A program made the translations under genes and the position numbers. Below, in pieces: positions 1 to 17,058 of a stretch of DNA of 64,000 nt (positions are counted from its first letter, which is position 1; each line of letters opens with the position of its first letter). The DNA comes from Streptomyces sp. NBC_00620 (GTDB lineage Bacteria; Actinomycetota; Actinomycetes; Streptomycetales; Streptomycetaceae): the NCBI RefSeq assembly GCF_026341825.1, contig NZ_JAPENY010000001.1, positions 1,612,001 through 1,676,000 of the forward strand, given 5' to 3'. Below the pieces are notes generated by a model. It ran no database searches. It saw nothing but the letters and a program-made list of their open reading frames with translations, and was not told the DNA's origin.

Positions 1-6103
<6,103 letters not shown>

Positions 6104-6107
<4 letters not shown>

Positions 6108-9100
6108 GTGGGGTCCTTCGGGGCGCGATCCGTGAAGCGGGTGAGCTCGGCACGGAAGAGTGCGGTGATTTCGGCGAGCGCGGGGAGGTCGAACAGACCC
6201 TCGGGGGCGTGCACGGCACCGGTGAACGCCGTGCCGTCGTCCCACAGTTCGCAACAGAGTTCGGCCTGCGGGCCCAGCGCGGGCGCGGCCAGTGGCACGA
6301 ACCGGGCGCCGCCGCCCTCGGCCGGCCTTGCGACCCGTTGCAGCACCAGCAGGTTCTGGTAGAGCGGAGTACGGCCGCCCGCCGGGCGGGGCGCAAGCGC
6401 CGCGAGCTCGTCCGTGCCGGGTGCGCTGTGCGCGAGGACGTCGAGGAGCCGGTCGCCCACGAGGCGGAGCAGTTCGCCGGGGTCGAGCGCCGGGTCGGCG
6501 GCGATGCGTACGGGCAGGCCGTTGGCGAGATAGCCGACCGTGCGTTCGTGTGCGGCGTCCCGGGTGTCGACGATCGTCCCGATGGCGAGGTCGTCCTGTC
6601 CCGTGACCTTGGCCAGCGCCCGCCACCAGGCCGCGAGCAGCGGCACCAGCACGGGGTACCGGGCACGGGCCGCGAACTCCCGCAACGCGTCGGTCTGTTC
6701 CGCGCTCAGACCGACGTGCCACGAGACGAGCGGCCGCGTCCACAGCTCGCGCATCTGTAGGTCACGGCCACCGCCGGGCCAGCGTGCCGCCGGCAGCCCT
6801 TCCAACTCCGTCTTCCAGTACGCCTGTTCGGCGCCGTCGAGCGGAGCGCCACCGGAGGGCGGTGCCGGGGCCTGGTCGACGGCCTCGCCCTCGTACGCGG
6901 CGGCGAGGTCCCCGACGAGCACCTCCTCGGACCGACCGTCGTACACGATGTGGTGCACGGCGAGCAGCAGGAGGTGGGCCTCGGCACCGACGCCTCCGCC
7001 GAGCAGCCCCGCCGCGAACAGGGGCCCGCCTTCGAGATCCTGTACGCGCGCCACCAGCTCGCGCGTCAACTCCCCTTCGTCCAGGTGCCCTTGCGCCAGT
7101 ACCAGCGGCGGAGCCGCCACGCCCAGCTCGGACACCGACCGGAGGGGCCGGCCCGCCCGGCGCGGGAAGGTCGTCCGCAGTGCGGGGTGGGCGGCGACGA
7201 CCGCCGCCAGGGCCCGTGCCAGGCGCTCCGGGTCGAGCGCGCCGGTGATCTCGATCCGGCTGATGGCCACATGCCCGGGAGCATCCGGCACCAGCCGTCC
7301 TGCCAGCCAGAAGCGGCGCTCACCGGGGGAGAGTTCGGAGGCGGGAGTGGCCGGCGCGGGCGCGGCCTGCTGTGCGGGGGCCCGCGCGGCAAGCGCCTCC
7401 AGGGCCCGCACCGTCGGGTTCTCGTACACCTCACGGACCGACAGGCGGACGCCGAGCAGGCGCCCCAGCCGGGCGGCGATCCGCAGCATGTGCAGCGAAC
7501 TCGCCCCGCCGAGCAGCAGATCGGTCCCCGGTGTCAGCCCGGGCTCCCCGAGGATGGCGCGGACCTCGCGCAGGACGGTGGACGCCGGCGCCTCGGCGGA
7601 CACGGGTTCCGGCCGTGCCGCCGCGACCTGCTCGGTCACCCACGCCCCCACCGCCCGTACGTCCGCCTTGCCCGTCGGGCCGAGGGGTACGGGGTGCAGG
7701 TGGAGGTAGCGGTCGGGGCGGAGGTGGGACGCGAGGGCCTCGCCGGCGGATTCGCGCAGGGCGTGCTCCGGAAGGGGGGCGGCCGACTCGGTGGCGTACG
7801 CGCAGACGGTCGCGGTGACGGTGCCGTGCGCGTCGCGCAGCGGGATCAGGAAGGCCTGCCTGACGCCCGGTACGGCGGCGACACCGCGTTCCACCTCGCC
7901 GGGCTCGACCCGGTATCCACGGATCTTGAACTGCCGGTCGGCACGCCCGATGAAGGACAGCCGGCCCTCGTCGTCCATGCGTACCCGGTCCCCGGTGCGG
8001 TACGCGCGCAGCGTGCCGTACCCCGGGACGTCGATCGCGGCGAAGCGGCGCGCGTCCTCCTCGGGCCGGCCGAGATAGCCGAGTGCGAGCCCGTCACCCG
8101 CGACCCACAGCTCACCCTCGGTGCCGCGCTCCACGGTCCGGCCCTCGCTGTCGAGCACGGCGACGAGGGTGCCGCGGACGGGCAGGCCGAGCGGGATGCC
8201 GTACTCGGCGCCGGTGTCGGCGGCGCGGATGTCGTGCGTGGCGACGAACACCATGGACTCGACGGGGCCGTACCCGTTGGTGATGCGCAACCCGGGGTGC
8301 CGGGCCAGCAGGGCGGCGATGTGCGCGGGCGACAACCGCTCACCGCCGCACAGGAGTTGGCGTACGCCGGTGAACGCGTCGGGGTCCTCGTCGACGAGCA
8401 GATTGACGAGGGAGCTGGTCAGCCAGAGCGTGTTCACGCCGTGCCCGGAGACGAGGCCGCGCAGGCCGTCCGGCGTGATCAAGGGCTCGTCCGGCACGAC
8501 GCAGGTGCCGCCGTTCATGAGCGGCCCGAACACCTCCAGGGCCCCCGCGTCCCAGTACGGCGCCGCCAGCAGCGGCATCACAGCCCCGGCCCCGAACTCC
8601 GCGTACCCGCCCTCGACAAAGGTCCGCACGAACGCCCGATGCGGAACGACGACCCCCTTGGGCCGCCCGGTCGACCCGGAGGTGAAGAAGACACAGGCGG
8701 GGGCGTCGGCTCCGACGACCACCAAGTCATCTGATTCCACGGTCGTTTCGAGCACGACCGCCAAGTCGCCCAGGTCCACAGCCGTTTCAGTCACGACGGC
8801 CAAGTCGCCCAGGTCCACAGTCGTTTCAGCCGAGCCCGCCAAGTCACCCGAGCTCACAGCCGTGTCGGCGACAATCGCCGAGTCGCCCGAGCCCACAGCC
8901 GTCCCGGCCGAACCGGTCAGGGAGATCACCCTGAGCCCCTCGGGCAGCCGCCCCGCGCCCCCGCCCGTCTCGATCGCGACCGTCTCGATCGCGACCGTGG
9001 CCCCCAGGTCCGCGACGACTCCGCGGACGCGCGCCGCGGGCCACGCCGGGTCGACCGCGGCGTACGCGGCGCCCGAGAGCAGGACGCCGAGTGCCGCGAC

Positions 9101-9355
9101 GACGAAGTCCGCGCCGTTCACCGCCACCACCGGCACGAACGCGCCGGGCCGCACCCCCGCCGCCGTGAGCCGTCGGCCGATCTCCCGTGCCCGGTCGGCC
9201 AGTTCGGCGTACGAGAGGGATGTCCCGCCCGGACCCCGCAGGGCTGTCGCCCGCGGGGTCCGGGCGGCCTGCCGGAGCACCGCCTCGTGGGCGGTGGCAG
9301 CGGCCGGCACGGGATGGCCGGGTCCGGCAGCGACCGAGGGACGCCTGAGCGTCAT
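6104..9355 (-). CDS. Nonribosomal peptide synthetase, A-T-C
   Basis: The 1083-aa protein has an adenylation domain (LSYAELADRA near residue 48; FFTSGSTGRPKG near 225; NGYGPVE; YRTGDRV; GRADRQFKIRGYRVEP; PTGKADVRA near 585), a carrier domain with GGASSLHML (the usual Asp/His before Ser is Ala-Ser) and a C-terminal condensation domain (HHIVYDGRS). The ATG at 9355 overlaps the carrier-protein stop and its own stop overlaps the next ATG, so three NRPS genes are translationally coupled. It ends with a C domain and its partner begins with one; one of the two probably does something other than ordinary peptide-bond formation. A 13-aa tandem repeat sits between A2 and A3. I could not read a confident substrate. 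Confidence 0.93.
8722..8916 (-). repeat. 39-bp tandem repeat, five units, in the A domain
   Basis: Units start at 8722, 8761, 8800, 8839 and 8878, exactly 39 bp apart, and encode a 13-aa acidic/valine repeat of the type ETTVDLGDLAVV. The repeat lies just before the P-loop-like A3 motif. Middle units are nearly identical and outer units are diverged, as in a young minisatellite. Confidence 0.85.
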
Positions 9356-9600
9356 GAGAGGCGAGGTGCGGTGGCCAGCGCCCGGGCCAGTTCGCCCGGA
9401 GTGGACTGGAGTACGTCGGTGAAATCGGCCTCCAGCCCCCAGTCGTCCTCGATACGTGCGACGACGAGTACGGCGTGGAAGGAATCCCCGCCCTGCGCGA
9501 GGAAAGAGGAATCCTCCCGGATTTCCACCCCCAGCACGTCGGCGAATATGCGCCGCACACTTTCCGCGTCGATCCGGGACACTTCGTCGATCTGTGTCAT
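9352..9600 (-). CDS. Free-standing peptidyl carrier protein
   Basis: An 82-aa acidic protein with the carrier signature GGDSFHAVL, whose Ser would bear the phosphopantetheine arm. I chose the ATG at 9600 because it leaves exactly one carrier domain. Its TGA overlaps the ATG of the A-T-C synthetase. Such a stand-alone carrier at the head of an NRPS operon may be loaded in trans and hold a starter or a residue modified before condensation; that role is inferred. It lies 69 bp downstream of the DxxW peptide gene on the same strand. Confidence 0.88.
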   Translation of the reverse strand: MTQIDEVSRIDAESVRRIFADVLGVEIREDSSFLAQGGDSFHAVLVVARIEDDWGLEADFTDVLQSTPGELARALATAPRLS

Positions 9601-9669
9601 TTCAGTCTTCTCCGGTGATCCGTCGATCCAGCGAGCCAGTGATCCATTGCCGCGATTCACCGCGGCCGG

Positions 9670-9852
9670 CTAGCTCCACGCGCTGTCGTCCGGCGTGACG
9701 ACGAGCGGTCGCACGTGACCGTTTTCCGCTACCGACGTGTTTCCGGCTCGTTCCAGGACATCGCCGGCGCCGGTGGCGGCGGCGGCGCCCACGCCGCCGG
9801 CCAGCCCGGCCAGGACCAAAAGTGCGGTGGTGACAAATCGTGCTTTCTTCAC
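9670..9852 (-). CDS. Small secreted peptide with C-terminal DxxW motif
   Basis: A 60-aa product from GTG at 9852 (purine-rich GAGGGG upstream). It begins MKKAR, has a hydrophobic Ala/Leu/Gly-rich stretch at residues 7-27 like a Sec signal peptide, and ends TPDDSAWS. It is the first gene of the NRPS operon and is divergent from a LuxR-type regulator, 144 bp away. A second peptide at 14698-14937 shares the signal-plus-D[SV][AG]W[ST] design and the same divergent-LuxR neighbour. I do not recognise a named family. A signalling or precursor-peptide role is inferred from context; it is not a known RiPP class with modification enzymes alongside. Confidence 0.7.
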   Translation of the reverse strand: MKKARFVTTALLVLAGLAGGVGAAAATGAGDVLERAGNTSVAENGHVRPLVVTPDDSAWS

Positions 9853-9996
9853 AGAAAGCCCCTCCCCCGTGACGGCTCTGCGTGACCGCCCGATCGCACG
9901 AGCGGTGTGTTTCACGATGTTGTAATCCGGCCGCCGTGGAGTTCCAGTAATCCATCGAGCAGGATGATGCGAACAGCAAGATGCAGGGGGGAACAA
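9853..9996. promoter_or_regulatory. Divergent promoter region between DxxW peptide and LuxR gene
   Basis: A 144-bp gap between diverging starts must hold the promoters for the NRPS operon and the regulator. The regulator has a strong GGGGGGA ribosome-binding site at 9984-9991. I saw no operator clearly shared with the other peptide/LuxR gap at 14938-15049. Confidence 0.55.
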
Positions 9997-11046
9997 ATGG
10001 ACAAAATCCTTGAATCGGACCCTACCCAGCTCCTTCAGCAGCTCGCGCCGGAACACATCCGGCTCTATAGCTGGGGAGCGAAACAAGCATTCTTCGCCAC
10101 GGGGGAGGCGGCCCGAGCGCTCGACATTTCAGAGGCGGAAGCGCGTGCCTCGATCGACGCCCTGCGAGAATTCCATCTCGCCGACGAGGAGCCCGGCTCG
10201 CACGATCTCTTCCCGCTGGGCTTTCACGAATCGTCCTGGCGCATCGTGCATCCGCACATCGCGGCCGCCCGCATGGCCTCCGCCGAATCCCGGCTCAGGC
10301 AGCGCCTGTTCGAGCTGAACTCGCGCCGCGACTCACTCGCCGCCCTCGCCTCGGTGTACGCGCCCCGCGAGGAGGACCGCACCGAGAGCCGGGACACCGT
10401 CGAGGTGGTGGAGTCGCTCAGCGACGTGATCGCGCTGATAGAGCAGGCCAGCGCCGAGTGCGAGCGGGAGATGATCACCTGCCAGCCGGGCGGCGGCCGC
10501 CCCACGGCCGAGCTGGAGCAGGCGGTCGGCCGGGACCAGGCACTGCTCACCCGTGGTGTGCGGATGCGGACGCTTTACCAGCACTCCGCCCGCCACCACG
10601 CTCCCACCCAGGCGTACGTGGAGCGCATCTCACCCGCGGGCGCCGAAGTCCGCACGCTCACCGAGCTGTTCGGGCGCATGATCGCCTTCGACCGGAAGGT
10701 GGTCTTCGTCCCCCATCACAAGCAGCGTGGCGGCGCGGCCGTGGTCCGCTCCCCCGCCGCGGTGGCGTTCCTGTGCAATGCCTTCGACTACGCCTGGGAC
10801 CAGGCCGTCCCGTTCACCGACGCCCATCGCACCCCGGTGGCCGTCGACGAACTGCAGCAGGGCATCGTGCAGTTGCTCAGCCAGGGACTCAAGGACGAGG
10901 TGATCGCCCGCCGTCTCGGTGTCTCGCTGCGCACCTGCCGCAAGTACATCGCCGACATATTCCAGCGCCTGGGCGCCGAGAGCCGGTTCCAGGCGGGCTA
11001 TCTCGCCCACACCCAGAACCTGTTGGGGGAGGCCACGCGTACGTGA
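9997..11046 (+). CDS. LuxR-family transcriptional regulator, divergent from NRPS operon
   Basis: A 349-aa protein. ATG at 9997 is chosen for its GGGGGGA site; upstream in-frame starts give an unlikely leader. The first ~75 residues look like a winged-helix/TrmB-type region (ATGEAARALDISEAEARASI). The centre (about 150-250) carries the block CQPGGGRP...RMRTLYQHSAR...VRTLTEL...VVFVP, shared with three other regulators in this window. A C-terminal LuxR helix-turn-helix follows (residues ~285-345: GLKDEVIARRLGVSLRTCRKYI). No REC domain is seen, so control is presumably by a ligand or partner in the central region. Position suggests it regulates the NRPS operon and its leader peptide. Confidence 0.88.
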   Translation: MDKILESDPTQLLQQLAPEHIRLYSWGAKQAFFATGEAARALDISEAEARASIDALREFHLADEEPGSHDLFPLGFHESSWRIVHPHIAAARMASAESRLRQRLFELNSRRDSLAALASVYAPREEDRTESRDTVEVVESLSDVIALIEQASAECEREMITCQPGGGRPTAELEQAVGRDQALLTRGVRMRTLYQHSARHHAPTQAYVERISPAGAEVRTLTELFGRMIAFDRKVVFVPHHKQRGGAAVVRSPAAVAFLCNAFDYAWDQAVPFTDAHRTPVAVDELQQGIVQLLSQGLKDEVIARRLGVSLRTCRKYIADIFQRLGAESRFQAGYLAHTQNLLGEATRT

Positions 11047-11070
11047 CCTCCCCCTGACGGACACCGCCGG

Positions 11071-13668
<2,598 letters not shown>

Positions 13669-13733
13669 GGTCGCGTTCTCCTCCTGGGTACTAGATGCCG
13701 GTACTAGATCCTGAGTGTTCCAACTGGCACAAA

Positions 13734-13754
13734 GTTGAGTCTATTCCACTCAAG
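13734..13754. promoter_or_regulatory. HAIR operator for HspR, upstream of clpB
   Basis: GTTGAGT-N7-ACTCAAG matches the HspR inverted-repeat consensus CTTGAGT-N7-ACTCAAG at 13 of 14 positions. It lies 66 bp before the clpB start. Confidence 0.88.
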
Positions 13755-13815
13755 GGTGGGTTCGGGAGCGGATCCGGGTCCCGGATCCGGGAGCTGAGGC
13801 ACGTAGATTCGGCCC

Positions 13816-14232
13816 ATGCCTTCCTCGTACCCGGTGGATCCGCGACAGCCGGACGCCGCCTACCTCAGCTTCTGGCGGGAGCGGCACCTGTGCACGCTGA
13901 CGACCCTGCGGCCCGACGGCAGCCCGCACGTGGTCCCCGTCGGGGTTACATACGATCCCGGGGCCGGTCTGGCTCGGGTGATCGCGAACAAGTCCAGCGC
14001 GAAGGTCGGCCATGTGCTGGCCGCGGGCCCCGGTGGAGTGCGGGTGGCCGCCTGTCAGGTCGACGGACGCCGCTGGGCGACGCTGGAGGGGCTCGCGACG
14101 GTGTCCGTCGACCCCGGGCGCATCGCGGAGGCGGAGCGGCGGTACGCGGAGCGGTACGGGCGCACGCCCTCCCCCAATCCCTCCCGGGTGGTGATCGAGA
14201 TCCAGCTGACCTCGGCGCTGGGGCGCGGCTGA
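13816..14232 (+). CDS. PPOX-class (pyridoxamine-phosphate oxidase fold) flavin/F420-type enzyme
   Basis: A 138-aa single-domain protein. Its opening (FWRERHLCTLTTLRPDGSPHVVPV, read as adjacent blocks) and the later ANKSSAKVGHVL are typical of the split beta-barrel PPOX family, many actinobacterial members of which bind F420 or FMN. Substrate is unknown. It ends at a strong bidirectional hairpin terminator and shares a promoter gap with clpB, but has no obvious HAIR site of its own beyond the shared one. Confidence 0.85.
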   Translation: MPSSYPVDPRQPDAAYLSFWRERHLCTLTTLRPDGSPHVVPVGVTYDPGAGLARVIANKSSAKVGHVLAAGPGGVRVAACQVDGRRWATLEGLATVSVDPGRIAEAERRYAERYGRTPSPNPSRVVIEIQLTSALGRG

Positions 14233-14281
14233 TCGCGGCCATTCCCGAAGTGGCCGATACCTGGAGGTTTCACGTAAAACT

Positions 14282-14322
14282 GCAGCGGCGTCACCGTGTT
14301 CAGGTCACGGTGACGCCGCTGC
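14282..14322. terminator. Bidirectional hairpin terminator
   Basis: A 17-bp perfect stem (14282-14298 with 14306-14322) and a 7-nt loop lie between the convergent PPOX gene and the Rieske-like gene, so it can end both transcripts. Confidence 0.85.
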
Positions 14323-14365
14323 GGGGGGAAGCACCTGCGCGATTTACTACGACGGGGGAATCGCG

Positions 14366-14701
14366 TCAGGCACTGCGGGGGGTGGCTGAGATGGTCTGCA
14401 CGTCCGGGGCTTCCGGCTCGACCAGCTGGTGGTCACGCTGGTCGAGGTTCACAAAGATCATTCCGTACCGAATGGCACACCGCACTGGCTGCGGCGCCCC
14501 CCGAGGCCGCCGCAAACACCGGTACGCCCGCAGATCCTCGTCGTCGTCACGCGTGACGACGACCGGCTCTCCGAATACCGTCACCATCAACGAGTCACCA
14601 CTGTGGGGGATGGCGGTGACCAGGTCGATGAAGTGCCAACCGGAGCGATAGGCCGTGGCCATTTCTCGGCGGAAGGAGCGGTCGTCGGGAGGGGTGGTCA
14701 T
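14366..14701 (-). CDS. Small Rieske-like protein with altered cluster ligands
   Basis: A 111-aa product from ATG at 14701, which overlaps the stop of the upstream DxxW peptide gene (ATGA). The segment YRSGWHFIDLVTAIP...SLMVTVFGEPVVVTRDDD...LRAYRCL...VRCAIRYGMIFVNLD follows the N-terminal Rieske [2Fe-2S] pattern of ring-hydroxylating oxygenases. Both expected cysteines are present, but each histidine of C-x-H...C-x2-H is Arg (C-L-R and C-A-I-R) and the spacing is short. It therefore probably does not bind a normal Rieske cluster. Coupling to the peptide implies a shared function; whether it acts on the peptide is inference. A decayed oxygenase fragment is the alternative. Confidence 0.72.
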   Translation of the reverse strand: MTTPPDDRSFRREMATAYRSGWHFIDLVTAIPHSGDSLMVTVFGEPVVVTRDDDEDLRAYRCLRRPRGAPQPVRCAIRYGMIFVNLDQRDHQLVEPEAPDVQTISATPRSA

Positions 14702-14937
14702 GCGCCGTCGCCCGCCGGGGTAAAGGTCCAACCAACGTCGCCCTGCTGAACGGCGACAACATCAGCAGGAGCGGAGGTCCAACCGACGTCCCCTTGCTGA
14801 GCACCAACCTCCGCGGGAGCAGAAGTCCAGGCGACGTCGAGAGGACTTGCCGCACCAAGTGCCAGTGCGGCGGCCACGACGGCCGCGGCCAACACTGATC
14901 GAAGCATTCTCTTTCGCATAGTCGGCTTCGTCCTCAC
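14698..14937 (-). CDS. Small secreted peptide with three DxxW repeats
   Basis: A 79-aa product from GTG at 14937 (GGGGGAGAGG ten bases before); ATG at 14919 would give 73 aa. It has a basic start (MRKRMLR), a long Ala/Val/Leu signal-like helix and an AAS site. Three imperfect repeats of about 18 residues follow, each centred on D-V-[AG]-W-T: LDVAWTSAPAEV, GDVGWTSAPADV, GDVGWTFTPAGD. The peptide at 9670-9852 carries one such motif. It is divergent from a LuxR-type gene and overlaps the Rieske-like gene. The repeat structure suggests several active units cut from one exported precursor, or a multivalent binder; both ideas are inference. Confidence 0.7.
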   Translation of the reverse strand: MRTKPTMRKRMLRSVLAAAVVAAALALGAASPLDVAWTSAPAEVGAQQGDVGWTSAPADVVAVQQGDVGWTFTPAGDGA

Positions 14938-15049
14938 TCGATGACATCCTCTCCCCCGCAGAACAAGACGATGGCTCATTCAGGCACATGGATGCCACAC
15001 ACTCGATGCATCATGTTCCTGCACGTTCAGGACCCTAGGGGGTGGAGAA
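14938..15049. promoter_or_regulatory. Divergent promoter region between second DxxW peptide and LuxR gene
   Basis: A 112-bp gap between diverging genes, matching the arrangement at 9853-9996. It contains a GATGCATC palindrome near 15005. No confident -10/-35 pair was identified. Confidence 0.5.
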
Positions 15050-16033
15050 TTGATAACAAACAACACAAACCCGACACATCCTCATTCGATCACCGCTCTA
15101 TGCGACGAGGGTGCCCGTCTCTACGCCGGTGCCCTGAGCGCCGGACGCATCGCTCGCGTCGAGGTAGAGCCTGCCCCCTGCCTGGTCGAATTCGCCCTGC
15201 TGCATCCCGACCCGGACGACGCGAACTGGCTCCGCCCTGTGCCACCGTCGATCGCACTCTCCCAGCAGCTCCAGCCGATCGAGCGGGAGATCCAGGACCG
15301 GCGGAGGCTTTCCGTTGACCTTGCCGATACGTTCGAGCCGTTCTTGGCCATCAGTGCGCAGAAGCCCGCCACGACCCACGCCATCACGGTGCTGGAGGGA
15401 TTCAGCAGAATCAACACGGCCCTGGATGTAGCCATAGCGGAGAGCCGGGTCGAAGTCCTCACCGTGCAGCCTGGTGGCGGTCGGCCGGAGAACGCACTGA
15501 GTCAGGCCCTCGAACGGAGCAAGCCTCTCATCGAGCGCGGCATCTCGGTGCGCACCCTCTACCAGCACACGGTCCGGCACAGTCAGAGCACCTTCGCCTA
15601 CGTGGACCAGATGGCCGGCGCCAAGGTCGAAATCCGCACCCTTGAGGAACTCATCGAGCGACTCATCATCTGCGACGAGACAGTGGCCTTCATCCCCGCA
15701 CGCGACGACCGGCAAGTCGCGCTCGAACTCCGCCACCCCGGCCTGGTGAAGTACCTCATCAAGGTCTTCGAGCAACTGTGGCAACGCGCGACGCCCCTCT
15801 TGGAGGAGGTGCCGTACGAGTCCACTCCTGATGGCATCAGCGGAGTCCAGCGCTCCATAGCCAAGCTCCTCGTCGAGGGCCACGTCGACGAGGCCATAGC
15901 CCGGCGCCTCGGCATGAACGTCCGCACCTGCCGCGCCCACATTGCGAAACTCGCCGTGTCCCTGGGCAGCGGCAGCCGGGCGCAACTCGGCTTTCTGATA
16001 GCGCAGTCGGGAATCCTGGACCAGGATCACTGA
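15050..16033 (+). CDS. LuxR-family regulator, divergent from DxxW peptide gene
   Basis: A 327-aa protein with TTG start at 15050 after AGGGGGTGGAG; no nearby ATG fits. The N-terminus carries the block ALCDEGARLYAGALSAG, common to this group. The middle has LTVQPGGGRP...ISVRTLYQHTVRHS...VEIRTLEELIERL...VAFIPAR, and a C-terminal LuxR helix-turn-helix follows (VEGHVDEAIARRLGMNVRTCRAHIAKLA). No receiver domain or membrane segment is seen. The next gene is a paralogue starting 23 bp downstream, so the two are probably cotranscribed. The divergent peptide operon is the natural target. Confidence 0.85.
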   Translation: MITNNTNPTHPHSITALCDEGARLYAGALSAGRIARVEVEPAPCLVEFALLHPDPDDANWLRPVPPSIALSQQLQPIEREIQDRRRLSVDLADTFEPFLAISAQKPATTHAITVLEGFSRINTALDVAIAESRVEVLTVQPGGGRPENALSQALERSKPLIERGISVRTLYQHTVRHSQSTFAYVDQMAGAKVEIRTLEELIERLIICDETVAFIPARDDRQVALELRHPGLVKYLIKVFEQLWQRATPLLEEVPYESTPDGISGVQRSIAKLLVEGHVDEAIARRLGMNVRTCRAHIAKLAVSLGSGSRAQLGFLIAQSGILDQDH

Positions 16034-16056
16034 ATGCCGAGGGAAGAGGGCGGCAG

Positions 16057-17058
16057 GTGAGCGCCGGGGCGCACGAGCACAGAGCCGACGAGCTGTGCGA
16101 GGCGGGCCTGGACCTGTACGCCCGTGCGCTGCGCGAGGGCCACGTTCCCCAGGAGGACGCGGACTCCGTCCCCTGCCTGATCAGCTCCGGCCTGCTCCAG
16201 CCGGACCTTGAGCACATGGACCGGCTGCGTCCCGTGGCCCCCGCCATAGCCCTTCCCCGGCTACTGCACACCACCGCCGAGGACATCGCCCGCCAGCGAC
16301 AGCGCGAAGCGCGCCTGGCGGAGGCCTTCGAGCCGCTCATGGCGCTGAACGCGGCGCAGACATCGCCCACGGACGCGCCCGCGAACACCGTCCTGACCGA
16401 CCTCGAGCGGATCAACGCCGCGATCGCCAGAGCCATGGCCGGCTCTTCGCGCGAGGTACTCACGATCCAGCCCGGCGGCAAGCGTCCCGCTCCCCTACTG
16501 GCAGGCGCGTTCCTGCTTGAGCAGGAGATGCTCGCGCGGGGCTGCCGGATGCGCACCCTCTACCAGCACACCTCCCGCCACGACCCGGTGGCTCTCGCCC
16601 ACTACGAGAACCTGAACGGCGATGTCGAGGTCCGCACCCTCGACGAGGTCACCGACCGCCTCATCGTCGTCGACCGCACCGTGGCCTTCATCCCCGCGAA
16701 CACCGACCGCACGATGGCCGTCGAGGTCCGCAATCCCGCCATGGTCGCCTACCTCGCCACCACCTTCGACCGCCTCTGGCGCCTGGCCACTCCCATGTAC
16801 CCCCAGGCCGTCCAACAGCCCTCCCTGAACGGCGTCACGCCCCGCCAACACGCCATCGCAAGCCTCCTCATCGAAGGCCTCACCGACGCCGCAATAGCCG
16901 ACCGCCTCGGCCTGAACATCCGCACAGCCCGAGTCCACATAGCCAAACTCGCAGCCACCCTCGGCAGCGAAAGCCGAGCCCAACTCGGCTACCTCATCGC
17001 CGAGTCGGGGATCCTCAAGCAGGCGGAACAGCGGGACCGGGCACAGCGGGAGCCGTGA
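16057..17058 (+). CDS. LuxR-family regulator, tandem paralogue
   Basis: A 333-aa protein from GTG at 16057 (GGGAAGAGGGCGG upstream). It has the same plan as the gene before it: ADELCEAGLDLYARALREG at the N-terminus, LTIQPGGKRP and MRTLYQHTSRHD in the middle, then IEGLTDAAIADRLGLNIRTARVHIAKLA as the DNA-binding helix-turn-helix. The core blocks are closely matched and the sequence between them diverged, which points to an old tandem duplication. Its last 44 bases overlap the convergent fourth paralogue tail to tail. Confidence 0.85.
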   Translation: MSAGAHEHRADELCEAGLDLYARALREGHVPQEDADSVPCLISSGLLQPDLEHMDRLRPVAPAIALPRLLHTTAEDIARQRQREARLAEAFEPLMALNAAQTSPTDAPANTVLTDLERINAAIARAMAGSSREVLTIQPGGKRPAPLLAGAFLLEQEMLARGCRMRTLYQHTSRHDPVALAHYENLNGDVEVRTLDEVTDRLIVVDRTVAFIPANTDRTMAVEVRNPAMVAYLATTFDRLWRLATPMYPQAVQQPSLNGVTPRQHAIASLLIEGLTDAAIADRLGLNIRTARVHIAKLAATLGSESRAQLGYLIAESGILKQAEQRDRAQREP

